From an archaeon BMS3Bbin15 (lineage in GTDB: Archaea > Hydrothermarchaeota > Hydrothermarchaeia > Hydrothermarchaeales > BMS3B): a DNA stretch of 39,745 nt. The notes below the pieces were generated by a model, which had not been told where the DNA came from, did no database searches, and was given only the letters and a program-made list of their open reading frames with translations. A program made the position numbers and the translations under genes. The stretch lies in assembly GCA_002897955.1 (NCBI GenBank), contig BDTY01000122.1, positions 1-39,745 on the forward strand, read 5' to 3'. This document shows, one piece after another, positions 23,060 through 32,686 of the stretch (the stretch's first letter is position 1; the number at the start of each line of letters is the position of its first letter).

Positions 23060-23851
23060 CTATTTACTCCTATACTGGACCTTTATATCTTTTTTTACTA
23101 TAATCTTCATAAAATCTTTTGCAGCTATGGTTTTTACTCCGGTTGCCTTTTCAACAGCCCTTGCCTCACTATCGAGGCAGTTCAGCATAGTCATACCAAA
23201 GTGCTGCATCACAACCAGCTCTGGCTCTGTTTTTTTCAGTATCTTTATCAAATCATCTCTGCAGAGATGCCATTTTATCCTCTTTTTCTCAGGTCTTATA
23301 ACATTTGCAATGAGCACTCTCGCACCTGTGTAGCTGGACTCCATACCACTGAAGTACTCTGTATCACAGGTATATGCTATGGCGCCTTCTCTGAAATTAA
23401 ATTTCATACCTATTGCAGTAGGGTCGCTGTGCCTTGTTGGGAGAGCCTCCAGTTTAACTCCCCTGATTTCAGTCTTGTCCCCTGCCTTCAATGCCATTAT
23501 CTCACTGAGCTGGGAAGTATGGTAGTTGCTAAGCACAGGTCTGAAGCCATCAGCACCATCAACTGTACTTAAACTTCCAATAAAACTTCCCCTGTGTTTT
23601 GTCATGGCTCTTGTCATAGCCTCTACCATAAGCTCTGCATCAGTATAATGGTCGGGGTGAGAATGGCTTACAACACATGCATGGGTTGAGAAGGGATTTA
23701 TACCTGCCTCCTTGAGGTCCAGCATAGCACCTGGTCCAGGGTCTATGTGAATATTAATATTATCGCCATGAATTCTGAAACCGCCTGTTCTGAGCTTCTG
23801 AAGGAGTGTTACCCACCTGCCCCCGCCTGTCCCAAGAAAAATTATCTCCAT
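23060..23851 (-). CDS. metallo-beta-lactamase-fold hydrolase
   Basis: The 263-residue protein has the dinuclear metal motif H63-S-H65-P-D67-H68 in VVSHSHPDHYTDAELM, a DPGPG strand, a LPTRHSDPTAIG segment and a CDTEYFS metal bridge. It resembles RNase Z/PhnP-like members of the superfamily, but lacks a clear RNase Z exosite. The substrate may be RNA or a phosphodiester; this is open. It lies immediately upstream of valS. Confidence 0.85.
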   Translation of the reverse strand: MEIIFLGTGGGRWVTLLQKLRTGGFRIHGDNINIHIDPGPGAMLDLKEAGINPFSTHACVVSHSHPDHYTDAELMVEAMTRAMTKHRGSFIGSLSTVDGADGFRPVLSNYHTSQLSEIMALKAGDKTEIRGVKLEALPTRHSDPTAIGMKFNFREGAIAYTCDTEYFSGMESSYTGARVLIANVIRPEKKRIKWHLCRDDLIKILKKTEPELVVMQHFGMTMLNCLDSEARAVEKATGVKTIAAKDFMKIIVKKDIKVQYRSK

Positions 23852-23866
23852 TTATTCCTCTCCTAA

Positions 23867-24772
23867 TTAAAGTCTGGTTATAAACTCCTCAACAGCTTCT
23901 TTAAAGGGAAGTCCATCTCTGGCACCAAGATGTTCAGTACACCTGGCTGCAGTAAAGTTACCCAGTCTGGCGCATGTTTCAGGTTCATAGCCTCTCACCA
24001 GACCATACAGGAAACCTGCCGCAAAGGCGTCACCTGCTCCCGTTGTGTCAACAACTCTGACATTCTCAGCTTCAACTCTTATTTCTTTGTCTCCTGTTCT
24101 TATGTAACACCCGTCCCTGCCAAGAGTTACAGCCACTATCTCAGCACCCATCATTATCAAATCCCTTGCACCATTTTCATACTGTTTACCTGTAAGATAA
24201 GATGCCTCTTCTCTATTTAGAAATATCACCTTACTTTTTGATATAAAATCTCTCAATTCTGAAAGATTTTTGTATTTTGTATAGAGCATTCCAGGAGCAA
24301 AGCTTATCTTATTTTTGAGATTCTGTATAAGGTCAAGCTGTGAAAGAAAACTTTTTTCACCGACAAAAGACGAAACATGCAGATATTTTGCATTTTCGGC
24401 ACATCTAAGCATTGAATCTTTAATCTCAAAGAGATTATTAACACCGGGGTAGGCATACATGGTGCGTTCTCCATTATTATCCACAAGAACTATAATTACT
24501 CCGGTGTGCCCTCCAAATTTTTCCATACACTCTGTGTTCACACCTTCTTTCACCATGTCTCTAAGAATCTTTCTACCCTCGCTATCTTTACCCACAACTC
24601 CTATAAAGCCTGTGCTTATTCCCATCCTGGAGAGAGCAACTATAGTATTGGCAGCACTTCCACCAGATGCCTCATAAACTTCAATCACAGGAAGTTCTTC
24701 ACCCTCTCTCGCAATCCTTGGCACCCTGTAAATCTTGTCCATGTTGAGTGCACCTATGCCAGCAACATCCAT
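23867..24772 (-). CDS. PfkB-family carbohydrate or nucleoside kinase
   Basis: The 301-residue kinase carries the N-terminal GIGALNMDKIYRVP and GGSAANTIVALSRMG motif and the C-terminal VDTTGAGDAFAAGFLYG signature with catalytic Asp. Family members phosphorylate sugars (ribokinase, ADP-ribose-like) or nucleosides (archaeal nucleoside kinase, ribose-1,5 pathway). The residues do not fix the substrate. It is 15 bases upstream of the metallo-beta-lactamase gene and probably in the same transcript with valS. Confidence 0.88.
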   Translation of the reverse strand: MDVAGIGALNMDKIYRVPRIAREGEELPVIEVYEASGGSAANTIVALSRMGISTGFIGVVGKDSEGRKILRDMVKEGVNTECMEKFGGHTGVIIVLVDNNGERTMYAYPGVNNLFEIKDSMLRCAENAKYLHVSSFVGEKSFLSQLDLIQNLKNKISFAPGMLYTKYKNLSELRDFISKSKVIFLNREEASYLTGKQYENGARDLIMMGAEIVAVTLGRDGCYIRTGDKEIRVEAENVRVVDTTGAGDAFAAGFLYGLVRGYEPETCARLGNFTAARCTEHLGARDGLPFKEAVEEFITRL

Positions 24773-24968
24773 ATCTTAGAATGGACCTATGGAAATTTAA
24801 ATTTACCGAAGAAAGGTGTGAACTATCCTACAGCAAACTGCTGGGTTCTCTGCCGAGGGTTTTATAGATTTCACAATAGTTCTATGCTCTCATAGTGAAC
24901 ATAAAAACTATTAAAAAATAATCTGTTAAATGGGAAGGGTTATATAGCCGGCAGTGAAGGATTATCAT

Positions 24969-25232
24969 ATGGATAAAGGAGTTGGTGTATTTATACCGGA
25001 AAATGAAGATTTTTCAGAACATGAATTTTTGAAATCTATTTTTAAAGCCAGAAGAGTAAAAAAGGTTGAAGATGTCGATTACGTTATGCTCGAATCCGAA
25101 GCCGGTGAAATGATTATACCCCTTGAAGATATGCTCTCTGAATTTCTCAATATTTTTGATGAGCTCTCTTCTGAGGATATTGAAAAGCTGAAGAAAGCTT
25201 TTAACAAAGCTGTGGATAATCTTCTGATTTAA
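24969..25232 (+). CDS. 87-residue acidic protein of unknown function
   Basis: ATG 24969 lies about 26 bases after a TATA box GGTTATATAG (24938-24947), consistent with a leaderless transcript. An upstream in-frame ATG at 24954 would fall closer to the TATA box and is less likely. The product is acidic and helical, with a K-A-R-R-V-K-K patch in the middle and an amphipathic C-terminus (LSSEDIEKLKKAFNKAVDNLL). I recognise no family. Confidence 0.65.
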   Translation: MDKGVGVFIPENEDFSEHEFLKSIFKARRVKKVEDVDYVMLESEAGEMIIPLEDMLSEFLNIFDELSSEDIEKLKKAFNKAVDNLLI

Positions 25233-25485
25233 TAGTTTTAGTTGATTTTACTGTTTTTATGGCATTATAATTTGATTTGAATATTCTGTTTTGTATAGGG
25301 GAAGTTCCGTTCTTTCAGGAATAGCTCCCTATAAATAAAGAATTATTTTATTCTATTTTATTTATTTCATAATATTTCGACATAAATGCTACAACTGGCA
25401 TTTTATAATATATCAACTGCTCAGAGTCTGGCTTCTCATCATTGTAGTTATTTTATAACGATTATTTCCGGGAATAGATAGTTTT

Positions 25486-25710
25486 TTATTCTTCTAATCG
25501 TCCCTTCCTTCCAAGATTGTAATATCTCCATGTTTTGGCTATGATGTACAGTATAATGCCCAGAAAATTCAGAATAAAAATTATAACAACCCAGAATGTC
25601 TTTTCAACAGTTATCAAATCCTTCCTTTTAATAATATCATGAATATAAAAAATTAGCAAAATGTAATATATAGCCAAAAACAACATCCAAAACTCTGTTG
25701 TACCAATCAT
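25486..25710 (-). CDS. small PLDc_N-type membrane protein
   Basis: The 74-residue protein has two membrane helices with the turn FWVVIIFILNFLGIILYIIAK, the pattern of the phospholipase D nuclease N-terminal (PLDc_N) domain found as a stand-alone protein. It probably sits in the membrane with the short charged loop IIKRKDLITVEK inside. No enzymatic domain is attached. Between this gene and 25232 the sequence is AT-rich and I see no gene. Confidence 0.75.
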   Translation of the reverse strand: MIGTTEFWMLFLAIYYILLIFYIHDIIKRKDLITVEKTFWVVIIFILNFLGIILYIIAKTWRYYNLGRKGRLEE

Positions 25711-25808
25711 CTGGTTCCACCGCCTTAAACATTCTATTTTTTTTTTATATGTTTTTGCGAACCACTGGATAGATATCCCGAAAGACTGTGAACTATCATT
25801 ATATCAAA

Positions 25809-26147
25809 TGGAGCCGTGCCGGGAGTAACCCACCTTCTGTTGTAGGAATAGCCGGAAGAAGAATATCATCTTCCGGTTTCCCATGCAGCATTCGTCTTAG
25901 CGCCATAGCGAAGGGACTCCTGCAGCCGAGCGCTCCCTTCTGCTTGCATCCCCAGAGATGGCCGTTTCACCCCCTGTATAGAAACTCTGTCTTTCGACTT
26001 CACAGCTTACTTCTATGCAAGGGTACCGTTTCTGCTCCAGAGCTGTGCCTCTCGGCACGGGTTTATTAACCCTCCGGGTCCTGCAGTGATGGGCGGAGTT
26101 TCCTCACTTCTCAATCAAGAGAAGCGTTAGCTGCCCTCCGGCTCGAC
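25809..26147 (-). ncRNA. rnpB: RNase P RNA, archaeal type
   Basis: On the minus strand the conserved blocks appear in order: GAGGAAACTCCGCC (CR-I), GGAGCAGAAACGG (CR-II), GGGGGTGAAACGGCC (CR-III), AAGACGAATGCTGC (CR-IV) and CAACAGAAGGTGGGTTA (CR-V). The ends can pair as helix P1 (GAGCCG at 26139-26144 with CGGCTC at 25811-25816). About 340 nt fits archaeal type A RNase P RNA, which cleaves 5' leaders from pre-tRNA. End positions are estimates. A 93-residue open frame on the plus strand inside it is not a gene. Confidence 0.93.
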
Positions 26148-26195
26148 TCCTTCAAAAATAAAAAACTTTAACCAGAACAACACTTTTATTATATT

Positions 26196-27737
26196 ATGGT
26201 ACAGGCAACTCTCGATGGGCCCTATAACAATAAAGGAAAAGAGAGAAGTTTTATATCTCATCCTCTGCTCAAAGAAGGCATCATAAAAAGGGAATATCAG
26301 ATTAAGATAGCTCAGGAAGCATTAAAAGGTAATACTCTTGTAGTCCTGCCAACCGGACTTGGAAAGACAATTATAGCCCTTCTTACCGCAATTGAAGCTG
26401 TCAATAATGGCAAAATTCTATTTCTTGCTCCCACAAAACCTCTTGTGCACCAGCATCTTGAAACTTTCAGAAAATTCACAACGATTAATGCCCTTGAAGC
26501 CTTCACAGGCGAGGTTAAAAAGGAAAAAAGAGCAGAACTATGGAAAAGTGCAGAGGCCATATTTTCAACACCACAGACTATACTCAAAGACCTTGAGTCC
26601 TGCACCTACTCTCTCGATAGTGTCTCCCTGATAATATTCGATGAAGCTCATCGCAGTGCTGGGAACTATGCCTATGTTGAAATAGCCAGAAGATACAGTG
26701 GTTTAATTCTTGGTCTTACTGCATCTCCAGGAGGAGATAAAGAAAAGATAGAAGAAGTACTAAAAAATCTGAAAATTGAGATAGTTAAAGCAAGACTCCC
26801 CTGGGATGAAGATGTAAAAGCTTATGTCAAGGAAATAAAGGTTAGCTGGAAGAGAGTTGCTCTAACCAGTAATCAGAAAAAAGCTTCTGAAATAATCTCT
26901 GAACTTCTGAGAGAGAAGCTTAACAGATTGAAAAAGATGGGCTTTCTTACCTATAAAAGTACGTCAAATATATCCAAAAAGGATATTATTGAACTGGGAA
27001 ACATAATAAGAAAGAGATTTACCATGGGTAAGAGAGGTTATCTATTCGGTGCAAGTTCTATCCAGATGGCAGCAATGCATGCCTTCAATCTCCTTGAGCT
27101 TGCAGAAACCCAGGGTACAGTGCCTGCCCTTGCCTATATTGAAAGATTAAAAAGAAAGGAAAAAAAGTCAAAAGGTGAAATTTCATTTCTTAAGGATAAA
27201 AGAGTAACAACTTTTCAGAAAACTCTTAGCGTCACTGAAACTTCCCATCCAAAATTGAAAGTTCTTCTCAGGATAGTTGAAGAGCAGTTATCCAATAAAG
27301 AAGATTCTCTAATAATTATATTTGTCCAGTATAGAGACACAATAAATACTGTACTTGAAACACTCGAAAAAGAAGAAATAAAAGCTCTCCGTTTTGTCGG
27401 GCAGGCAAACAGGGAAAATGAGAAGGGTATGAGCCAGAAACACCAGACAGAAGCTCTTGAAACCTTCAGAAATAGAAGAGTAAATGTACTTGTGGCAAGC
27501 AGCGTGGCAGAGGAAGGGCTTGATATTCCAAAAGTCGACCTTGTTATATTTTATGAGCCTGTGCCCAGTGAAATAAGAGCTATTCAGAGGCGTGGAAGAA
27601 CTGGAAGGAGTGCCATGGGTAAAGTGATAATACTCATTGCAGAAGGCACAAAAGATGAGGCATATTATTTTGCAGAGATTGCCAGAGAGAAGAAAATGAA
27701 CAACTTTGTGAGATGGCTCAGCAGGCGCACAGGTTAA
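26196..27737 (+). CDS. Hef/MPH1-type superfamily 2 helicase without the nuclease domain
   Basis: The 513-residue protein has LPTGLGKTI (Walker A, residues 51-58), DEAH near 149-152, LGLTASPG, and QRRGRTGR near 464-471. The region between (LNRLKKMGFLTYKSTS, SKGEISFL) matches the Hef/FANCM insertion that binds forked DNA. Canonical archaeal Hef is about 750 residues and continues into an XPF-type nuclease and HhH2 domain; this one stops directly after the helicase. It likely remodels stalled forks and depends on a separate nuclease. TATA-like sequence overlaps the region 10-30 bases upstream, suggesting a leaderless start. Confidence 0.9.
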   Translation: MVQATLDGPYNNKGKERSFISHPLLKEGIIKREYQIKIAQEALKGNTLVVLPTGLGKTIIALLTAIEAVNNGKILFLAPTKPLVHQHLETFRKFTTINALEAFTGEVKKEKRAELWKSAEAIFSTPQTILKDLESCTYSLDSVSLIIFDEAHRSAGNYAYVEIARRYSGLILGLTASPGGDKEKIEEVLKNLKIEIVKARLPWDEDVKAYVKEIKVSWKRVALTSNQKKASEIISELLREKLNRLKKMGFLTYKSTSNISKKDIIELGNIIRKRFTMGKRGYLFGASSIQMAAMHAFNLLELAETQGTVPALAYIERLKRKEKKSKGEISFLKDKRVTTFQKTLSVTETSHPKLKVLLRIVEEQLSNKEDSLIIIFVQYRDTINTVLETLEKEEIKALRFVGQANRENEKGMSQKHQTEALETFRNRRVNVLVASSVAEEGLDIPKVDLVIFYEPVPSEIRAIQRRGRTGRSAMGKVIILIAEGTKDEAYYFAEIAREKKMNNFVRWLSRRTG

Positions 27738-27771
27738 AATCTTCCTATAAGTTAAGATTCTCTTTGACTAT

Positions 27772-28761
27772 GTGAGCAATGAAGAAATATTTATATCTAT
27801 AGTCATTCCCTGCAGAAACAGCAAAGATACACTCAGGCAGTGCCTCGAGGCAGCCTTCTCTTCAGATTATAATCACTTTGAGGTCATTGTGGTTGATGAC
27901 GGAAGCGAAGATGATTCAGTCAAAATAGCTGGAGCTTATCCTGTCAAACTTATTGAGATGGGTGAGCACAGGGGCGTTTCTGAAACAAGAAATGCCGGCG
28001 TAGATGCAGCTGAAGGCGAGGTTATACTGTTCATAGATAGCGATTGCCTCCTGGATAAAAAATGCCTCGGAAAAATAGATGATTTCTTCAGAGACAACAA
28101 AAGAAAAGCACTGGGTGGTACCTATACGCCAGTACCTTTTGACAGAACCTTTTTCAGCATTTTTCAGAGCCTGTATGTCAATTACTGTGAATCAGAAAAG
28201 AAGCCGGATTATCTTGCAACCCACTGTCTCGCAATCAGAAAAAAAGACTTTATCTCTACCGGTGGTTTTGTAAAGAATATCACAATGGGCCATACCACAA
28301 GCGTTGAAGATGTTGAATTCTCCCACAGACTGGGAAAATATGGAATCGAACTCGTATTTGACCCGGAACTTCAGGTAAAACATATATTCAATTTTAATCT
28401 TATTAAATCCCTCAGAAATGCCACAAAGAAAAGCTACTACTGGACACTCTATTCGCTGAATAAGGGAGACCTTTTCAAGGACTCTGGCGCCTCATCCCAT
28501 GAGCTTAAAATTAGCTCTAGTGTTCTTGTGCTTTCAGCAGCTCTTGTTGCTTCCGGATACGGAGCTCTTTCCCTACCCCTATATATTTTTAATATATTCA
28601 TATCAAGAGGGCTTATCTCACAATTTAACAGATATATGGGTGGAATATTTACATTAAAAGCCATGCTTTATTTCTATTTCCTTTATCCGATTCCTGTTAT
28701 TTCAGGCGGTTTGGGAGCCCTGCTCAAATATTCCATGTTAAAGCTGAGAGGTGAGACATAG
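27772..28761 (+). CDS. GT2-family glycosyltransferase with C-terminal membrane helices
   Basis: The 329-residue protein has the GT-A core: SIVIPCRNSKDTLRQCL, VVVDDGSEDDSV, SETRNAGVDAAEGEVILFIDSD with the DxD near residue 98, and CLAIRKKDF. Two or three hydrophobic segments follow from about residue 240. It probably transfers a sugar to a lipid or surface acceptor at the membrane. The start is GTG 27772. Its stop overlaps the start of the next gene by one base, so the two are coupled. Confidence 0.87.
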   Translation: MSNEEIFISIVIPCRNSKDTLRQCLEAAFSSDYNHFEVIVVDDGSEDDSVKIAGAYPVKLIEMGEHRGVSETRNAGVDAAEGEVILFIDSDCLLDKKCLGKIDDFFRDNKRKALGGTYTPVPFDRTFFSIFQSLYVNYCESEKKPDYLATHCLAIRKKDFISTGGFVKNITMGHTTSVEDVEFSHRLGKYGIELVFDPELQVKHIFNFNLIKSLRNATKKSYYWTLYSLNKGDLFKDSGASSHELKISSSVLVLSAALVASGYGALSLPLYIFNIFISRGLISQFNRYMGGIFTLKAMLYFYFLYPIPVISGGLGALLKYSMLKLRGET

Positions 28762-29837
28762 TGAATTACCTGAAATACCTCCCCCAGATTATTATGAAGA
28801 AACCTGTACAGCTCACCTTTTTTATTACCAGACGCTGCAATTCTGCATGCCCCTACTGCTTCTATCTCAGGTCAACAAAGGATTCTGGAAAAGGCGGAGA
28901 GGCTGAACTCCGGGAGATTAAAAAGATAGCAGAAGAGTTTAAAAATCTTGTATGGCTGGCTTTCTCCGGAGGTGAGATTTTCCTCAGGGAGGATATTGCA
29001 GAGATAACAAAAGCTTTCTATGACAGTTCAAAGCCAGCCGTAATACTCCTTCCCACCAACGGGTTGATGCCAGAGGTTATCGAAAGCAGGGTAAGGGAAA
29101 TCCTTGATTACTGCACTGAAAGTTCTGTTGTTGTAAAACTTTCCCTGGATGCTGTTGGGGATAAGCATGATGAAATAAGAGGGGTTAAAGGCAACTTTTC
29201 TCGCCTGATGGATAGCTACAGGAGGCTTGCAGAGCTAAAAGAAACCCACTCAAATCTTGATATTGGCATTAATACTCTCTACTCAGGACTGAATGAGGAT
29301 TATGTTGAGGAAGTTATCGAGTTCGTTAAAAAACTGGATAAGGTGAGCACACACACACTTTCGTTAATAAGAGGGGAACTTGTCAGAGAGGACCTCAAGC
29401 AGGTTGATTATAATAGATTTAAGATGCTCTCCGAGAAGCTTGAGAGGGAGAGGAAAAATGTATACAGTTTCAGGGGAGCAAAGTTAAAGACAGCTCAGGA
29501 TGTACTTCAGAAAAGGCTTATTTACAAAACCGCACAGGAAGAAAGAAGGGTTATTCCCTGCTATGCCGGCAGGCTGAATCTTGTTATTACAGAGAATCTT
29601 GATGTATATCCCTGTGAAATCCTCAATAGAAAGATGGGAAATTTAAGGGAGAGTGATTACAGTATTCAGAAGGTGCTCTCCACCGGGCAGGCAGAGAAAA
29701 CACTGAAATATATTCTGAAAGGCGAATGTTACTGCACCCATGAATGTTATTTCATAACAAATATACTCTTTAATCCCAAGCTCTATCCTTCACTGGCAAA
29801 GGAATATCTCAGGCTTTCAGGCATCACAGGTTTCTGA
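28761..29837 (+). CDS. radical SAM protein with SPASM-type C-terminal cysteines
   Basis: The 358-residue protein has C26-x3-C30-x2-C33 in RRCNSACPYCFY, a GGEIFLREDI motif, a DAVGDKHDEIRG segment, and a cysteine-rich C-terminus (IPCYAGR, VYPCEIL, ECYCTHEC). That layout matches SPASM/twitch radical SAM enzymes, which modify peptides, proteins or sugars. The substrate is unknown. GTG 28761 overlaps the glycosyltransferase stop. Its 3' end overlaps the convergent radical SAM gene by 21 bases. Confidence 0.86.
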   Translation: MNYLKYLPQIIMKKPVQLTFFITRRCNSACPYCFYLRSTKDSGKGGEAELREIKKIAEEFKNLVWLAFSGGEIFLREDIAEITKAFYDSSKPAVILLPTNGLMPEVIESRVREILDYCTESSVVVKLSLDAVGDKHDEIRGVKGNFSRLMDSYRRLAELKETHSNLDIGINTLYSGLNEDYVEEVIEFVKKLDKVSTHTLSLIRGELVREDLKQVDYNRFKMLSEKLERERKNVYSFRGAKLKTAQDVLQKRLIYKTAQEERRVIPCYAGRLNLVITENLDVYPCEILNRKMGNLRESDYSIQKVLSTGQAEKTLKYILKGECYCTHECYFITNILFNPKLYPSLAKEYLRLSGITGF

Positions 29838-31280
29838 GCTTGACTTTTTGATAAACTTCCTCTTAATTTTCAGAGCATCCTCTTTGAAGGCAATCCAGAA
29901 CAAACTCTTCACTCCTCTCACCAGAGCTCTGAATTCACTGGCTGTCCTCACCTCAAGGAGCTTCCTCAGAATAAATTCTGGCCTTGCATAGAATTTCCTG
30001 AAGGCTATTCTTCTCAACTCCTCTATCTCACTTTTCTTCAGAGTTTTTGGTATAAAGGAGGCTCCTTCAAATGTAAAATTTTCAAGCTCTCCTTCAATTT
30101 TACCAAACTCTTCTGCTCTTTCATAGAGTTCAGTTCCAGGGAAGGGTGTCATGGTATGGAAATTCACAATATCGGGTTCAAGTTTTATTGCGAAATTTAT
30201 TGTTTCCAGAGCATCCTCATATTCCTCGTCAGGTATTCCGAAAATAAAGGGTAGAGTAACCTTGAGTCCTGCCTTTTTTGCAGCCTTTACCGCCACCTCA
30301 ATCTGTTGCAGTGATATTCCCTTCCTCAGAGTATTGAGATTTCTCTGTACTCCGCTCTCGGCTCCGAAGAAAACTGACCAGGCACCGGAACGCCGACACT
30401 CCTGCAGAAGTCTTTCATCAATAGTATCAACTCTCGAAGAGAAGAACCATGGGAATTCAAGCCTGCGTTTTCTTATTTCTCCTGCTATCTTCAGTGCTCT
30501 GTTGTAATCCGCAGCAAAGTTATCATCAAGAAAACGTATTTCCCTGTATCCCTGCTCAAGAAGAAGTTCAATCTCCTCAAGAACATTTTCAACACTTCTA
30601 TACCTTATCTTCCTCTCTCTATCAAGCTGTGAGCAGAATATACATTTTCTGTCACATCCCCTTGAGGTTATAACAATTGCAACCGGCTTTTTCCTGTATG
30701 TACCTTCGGGTGGTATATACATGTTTTTGTCTTCAAGAAGTTCTCTTGCAGGAAATGGTAGCTGATCAAGATTCTCCAGTGGTTTTCTGTCGGGATTTTT
30801 AAACACTTTTCCTTTATCTTTAAAAATAAGACCTTTAACTCCATGGAGACTCTTTCCCGCTTCGAGCATGTCAGCAAGTTCTGTGAAAGTAATTTCTCCC
30901 TCGCCGATTACAGAGGCATCAACCGCCTCCGAGTCCATAATAATCTTTTCCCCCACAGCAGTGGGATAGGGGCCACCGACAGCAACGAAAGCCTGCGTGG
31001 TTTTCTTTACTTCCTCTGCAGTCGCAACTGCCTTCTTCCATAAAGGAGTGTTTGCATAAATTCCGGCAAGGTCTGGCTGGTATTCTTTCATCTCACCAGA
31101 AATTTCCTTAAGACTATGAAAGGAACCGTCAAAAAATTTAACACTGTGACCTTCCTTTTTAAGATAGGCACCCAGATAGAGCAGACCGAGAGGTTGCCAG
31201 TAGTTCACCTGCGACTTGGAGGTTTTATCCGGGAATATATCTTCAGGCAGCCATGGCGGCATTATCAGAGCTACTTTCAC
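29817..31280 (-). CDS. B12-binding-domain radical SAM protein
   Basis: The 487-residue protein joins an N-terminal cobalamin-binding domain (LYLGAYLKKEGHSVKFFD, AVGGPYPTAVGEKI, VIGEGEITFTELADML) to a radical SAM core (ITSRGCDRKCIFCSQLD with CxxxCxxC near residue 210; FLDDNFAADYNRA; FFGAESGVQRNL). This class includes methylases and BchE-type cyclases acting on lipids, cofactors or antibiotics. It overlaps the flavoprotein gene by 4 bases and is probably part of the same operon, suggesting action on a lipid or sugar-lipid. Confidence 0.88.
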   Translation of the reverse strand: MKVALIMPPWLPEDIFPDKTSKSQVNYWQPLGLLYLGAYLKKEGHSVKFFDGSFHSLKEISGEMKEYQPDLAGIYANTPLWKKAVATAEEVKKTTQAFVAVGGPYPTAVGEKIIMDSEAVDASVIGEGEITFTELADMLEAGKSLHGVKGLIFKDKGKVFKNPDRKPLENLDQLPFPARELLEDKNMYIPPEGTYRKKPVAIVITSRGCDRKCIFCSQLDRERKIRYRSVENVLEEIELLLEQGYREIRFLDDNFAADYNRALKIAGEIRKRRLEFPWFFSSRVDTIDERLLQECRRSGAWSVFFGAESGVQRNLNTLRKGISLQQIEVAVKAAKKAGLKVTLPFIFGIPDEEYEDALETINFAIKLEPDIVNFHTMTPFPGTELYERAEEFGKIEGELENFTFEGASFIPKTLKKSEIEELRRIAFRKFYARPEFILRKLLEVRTASEFRALVRGVKSLFWIAFKEDALKIKRKFIKKSSSETCDA

Positions 31281-32686
31281 GTCATCTCCTCCAGATAACT
31301 GTTATCAAGTACTTTCTTCAGATTGCAGTTTTTTCCAAGAACTATTTCCGCAGCTTTAATACCACTTTCGAGAGCATGGTCCATATTGTAGTACTCGAAT
31401 CTTCCGCTCCTGCCTATGGTTATTAAATTATCTATGCTCTCAAGATAGTTCCGGATAATATCCAGTTCTTCCTTATAGCCAACCTTAAAGAGAGGATAAG
31501 CATCACTGACTCTAATAACCTTTCCTCCAAGAAGTTCGTGCTCTTCAAAATATCCCAGCTCAACAAGTTTCTCAGCAGTCATTTTTATCAGTTTTTCATC
31601 ATCATCCTGCCAGAGCTTTTCATCTCTGCCGGAGAAGTATTCAACAACAAGAGATGTCTTTCCCTCAGGTGCCATAACACTGCTCCAGTTTTTGGGCTCA
31701 TGAAGCCTTCCAAAGGGGATATCTTTTTCAGGAAAATATATCCAGCTTTCCTCTGTTGCCTTATGTCTGTTGATAAAGATGGTGACTATAACAGTATCTC
31801 TGAATTTCAATTTATCTGCAGCTCTTAGAACTTCTGAAGGTGCTCTGGGCTTTATAATATTAACAAGAAGATTGACAGGAAGACTCGATATGAAATTTTC
31901 TGCCTCAAAGTACATGTCAGAGTTGCAGTTTCTGGCCTTTACCTCCACAACTCTATTATTCCTGATATGTATTCTCTCAGCTTTTAACTCTGTAAAAACA
32001 TGACCTTTTTCCTCAATCTTCCTCTTCATTTCTATACTTAAAACGCCTATCCCTTCTCTGGGATATCTAAATTTTTTAATCAGTGTGGCACAGTCATTTT
32101 TGTTATTACCGAAAAAAGCTTTTTTCATAGCTTTTCCCAGAGAAAGACCCTTGATTCTCTGAGACACCCAGTCTTTACTGATATCACTGCAGTCTATTCC
32201 CCACACCTTTTCAGAATAATCTTTAAAGTAGAGCTCAAAAAGGGACCTACCAAAATCCTGGACCACCCAGTCCTCAAGAGAAACTATATCTTTCTTTGAT
32301 AGCCTCCTCCTTATATTTTCCACGGCATAGTCGAGAACAATCTCAAAACTTTTTTCAGGCCCCATTCCTAAAAAGGCATTCGTTGCTCTGAGAGGATAAT
32401 CAAAGTATTTACCCATCATAAATATTTTGCTGCTTCTTCCCACTTCTATCAACTGGTCTCCCAGTATTTCCTCTAAAAAATTCTGTGTTTCTATATTTTT
32501 TGTGAAAAGTCTGTGGCCACCCAGGTCAAATCTGAACTCTCCTTCCTCAATTGTTCTTGCCAGACCACCAACACTCTTTTCCTTCTCAATAACAGCAATA
32601 TTTTTTCCAGACTCGCTGAGTTTCAAACCACAGCTCAGTCCTGCAAGACCGCCGCCGAGAATAAGTACATCGTAAGCTCTGCTCAT
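31277..32686 (-). CDS. FAD-dependent oxidoreductase / UDP-galactopyranose-mutase-like
   Basis: The 469-residue flavoprotein begins with the dinucleotide motif LILGGGLAGLSCGLKLSESG and VIEKEKSVGGLARTI, followed by FRFDLGGHRLF. LEDWVVQDFGRSLFELYFKDYSEKVWG is the conserved segment shared by UDP-galactopyranose-mutase-like amine oxidases. The family includes sugar mutases and protoporphyrinogen-oxidase-like enzymes; with a glycosyltransferase and radical SAM genes next to it, a role in a surface sugar is the better guess. Overlaps at both ends by 4 bases. Confidence 0.8.
   Translation of the reverse strand: MSRAYDVLILGGGLAGLSCGLKLSESGKNIAVIEKEKSVGGLARTIEEGEFRFDLGGHRLFTKNIETQNFLEEILGDQLIEVGRSSKIFMMGKYFDYPLRATNAFLGMGPEKSFEIVLDYAVENIRRRLSKKDIVSLEDWVVQDFGRSLFELYFKDYSEKVWGIDCSDISKDWVSQRIKGLSLGKAMKKAFFGNNKNDCATLIKKFRYPREGIGVLSIEMKRKIEEKGHVFTELKAERIHIRNNRVVEVKARNCNSDMYFEAENFISSLPVNLLVNIIKPRAPSEVLRAADKLKFRDTVIVTIFINRHKATEESWIYFPEKDIPFGRLHEPKNWSSVMAPEGKTSLVVEYFSGRDEKLWQDDDEKLIKMTAEKLVELGYFEEHELLGGKVIRVSDAYPLFKVGYKEELDIIRNYLESIDNLITIGRSGRFEYYNMDHALESGIKAAEIVLGKNCNLKKVLDNSYLEEMT

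Noticed and set aside
25788-26069. 93-codon plus-strand open frame
   Set aside because: It overlaps the RNase P RNA gene on the other strand; the conserved RNA blocks explain the sequence.
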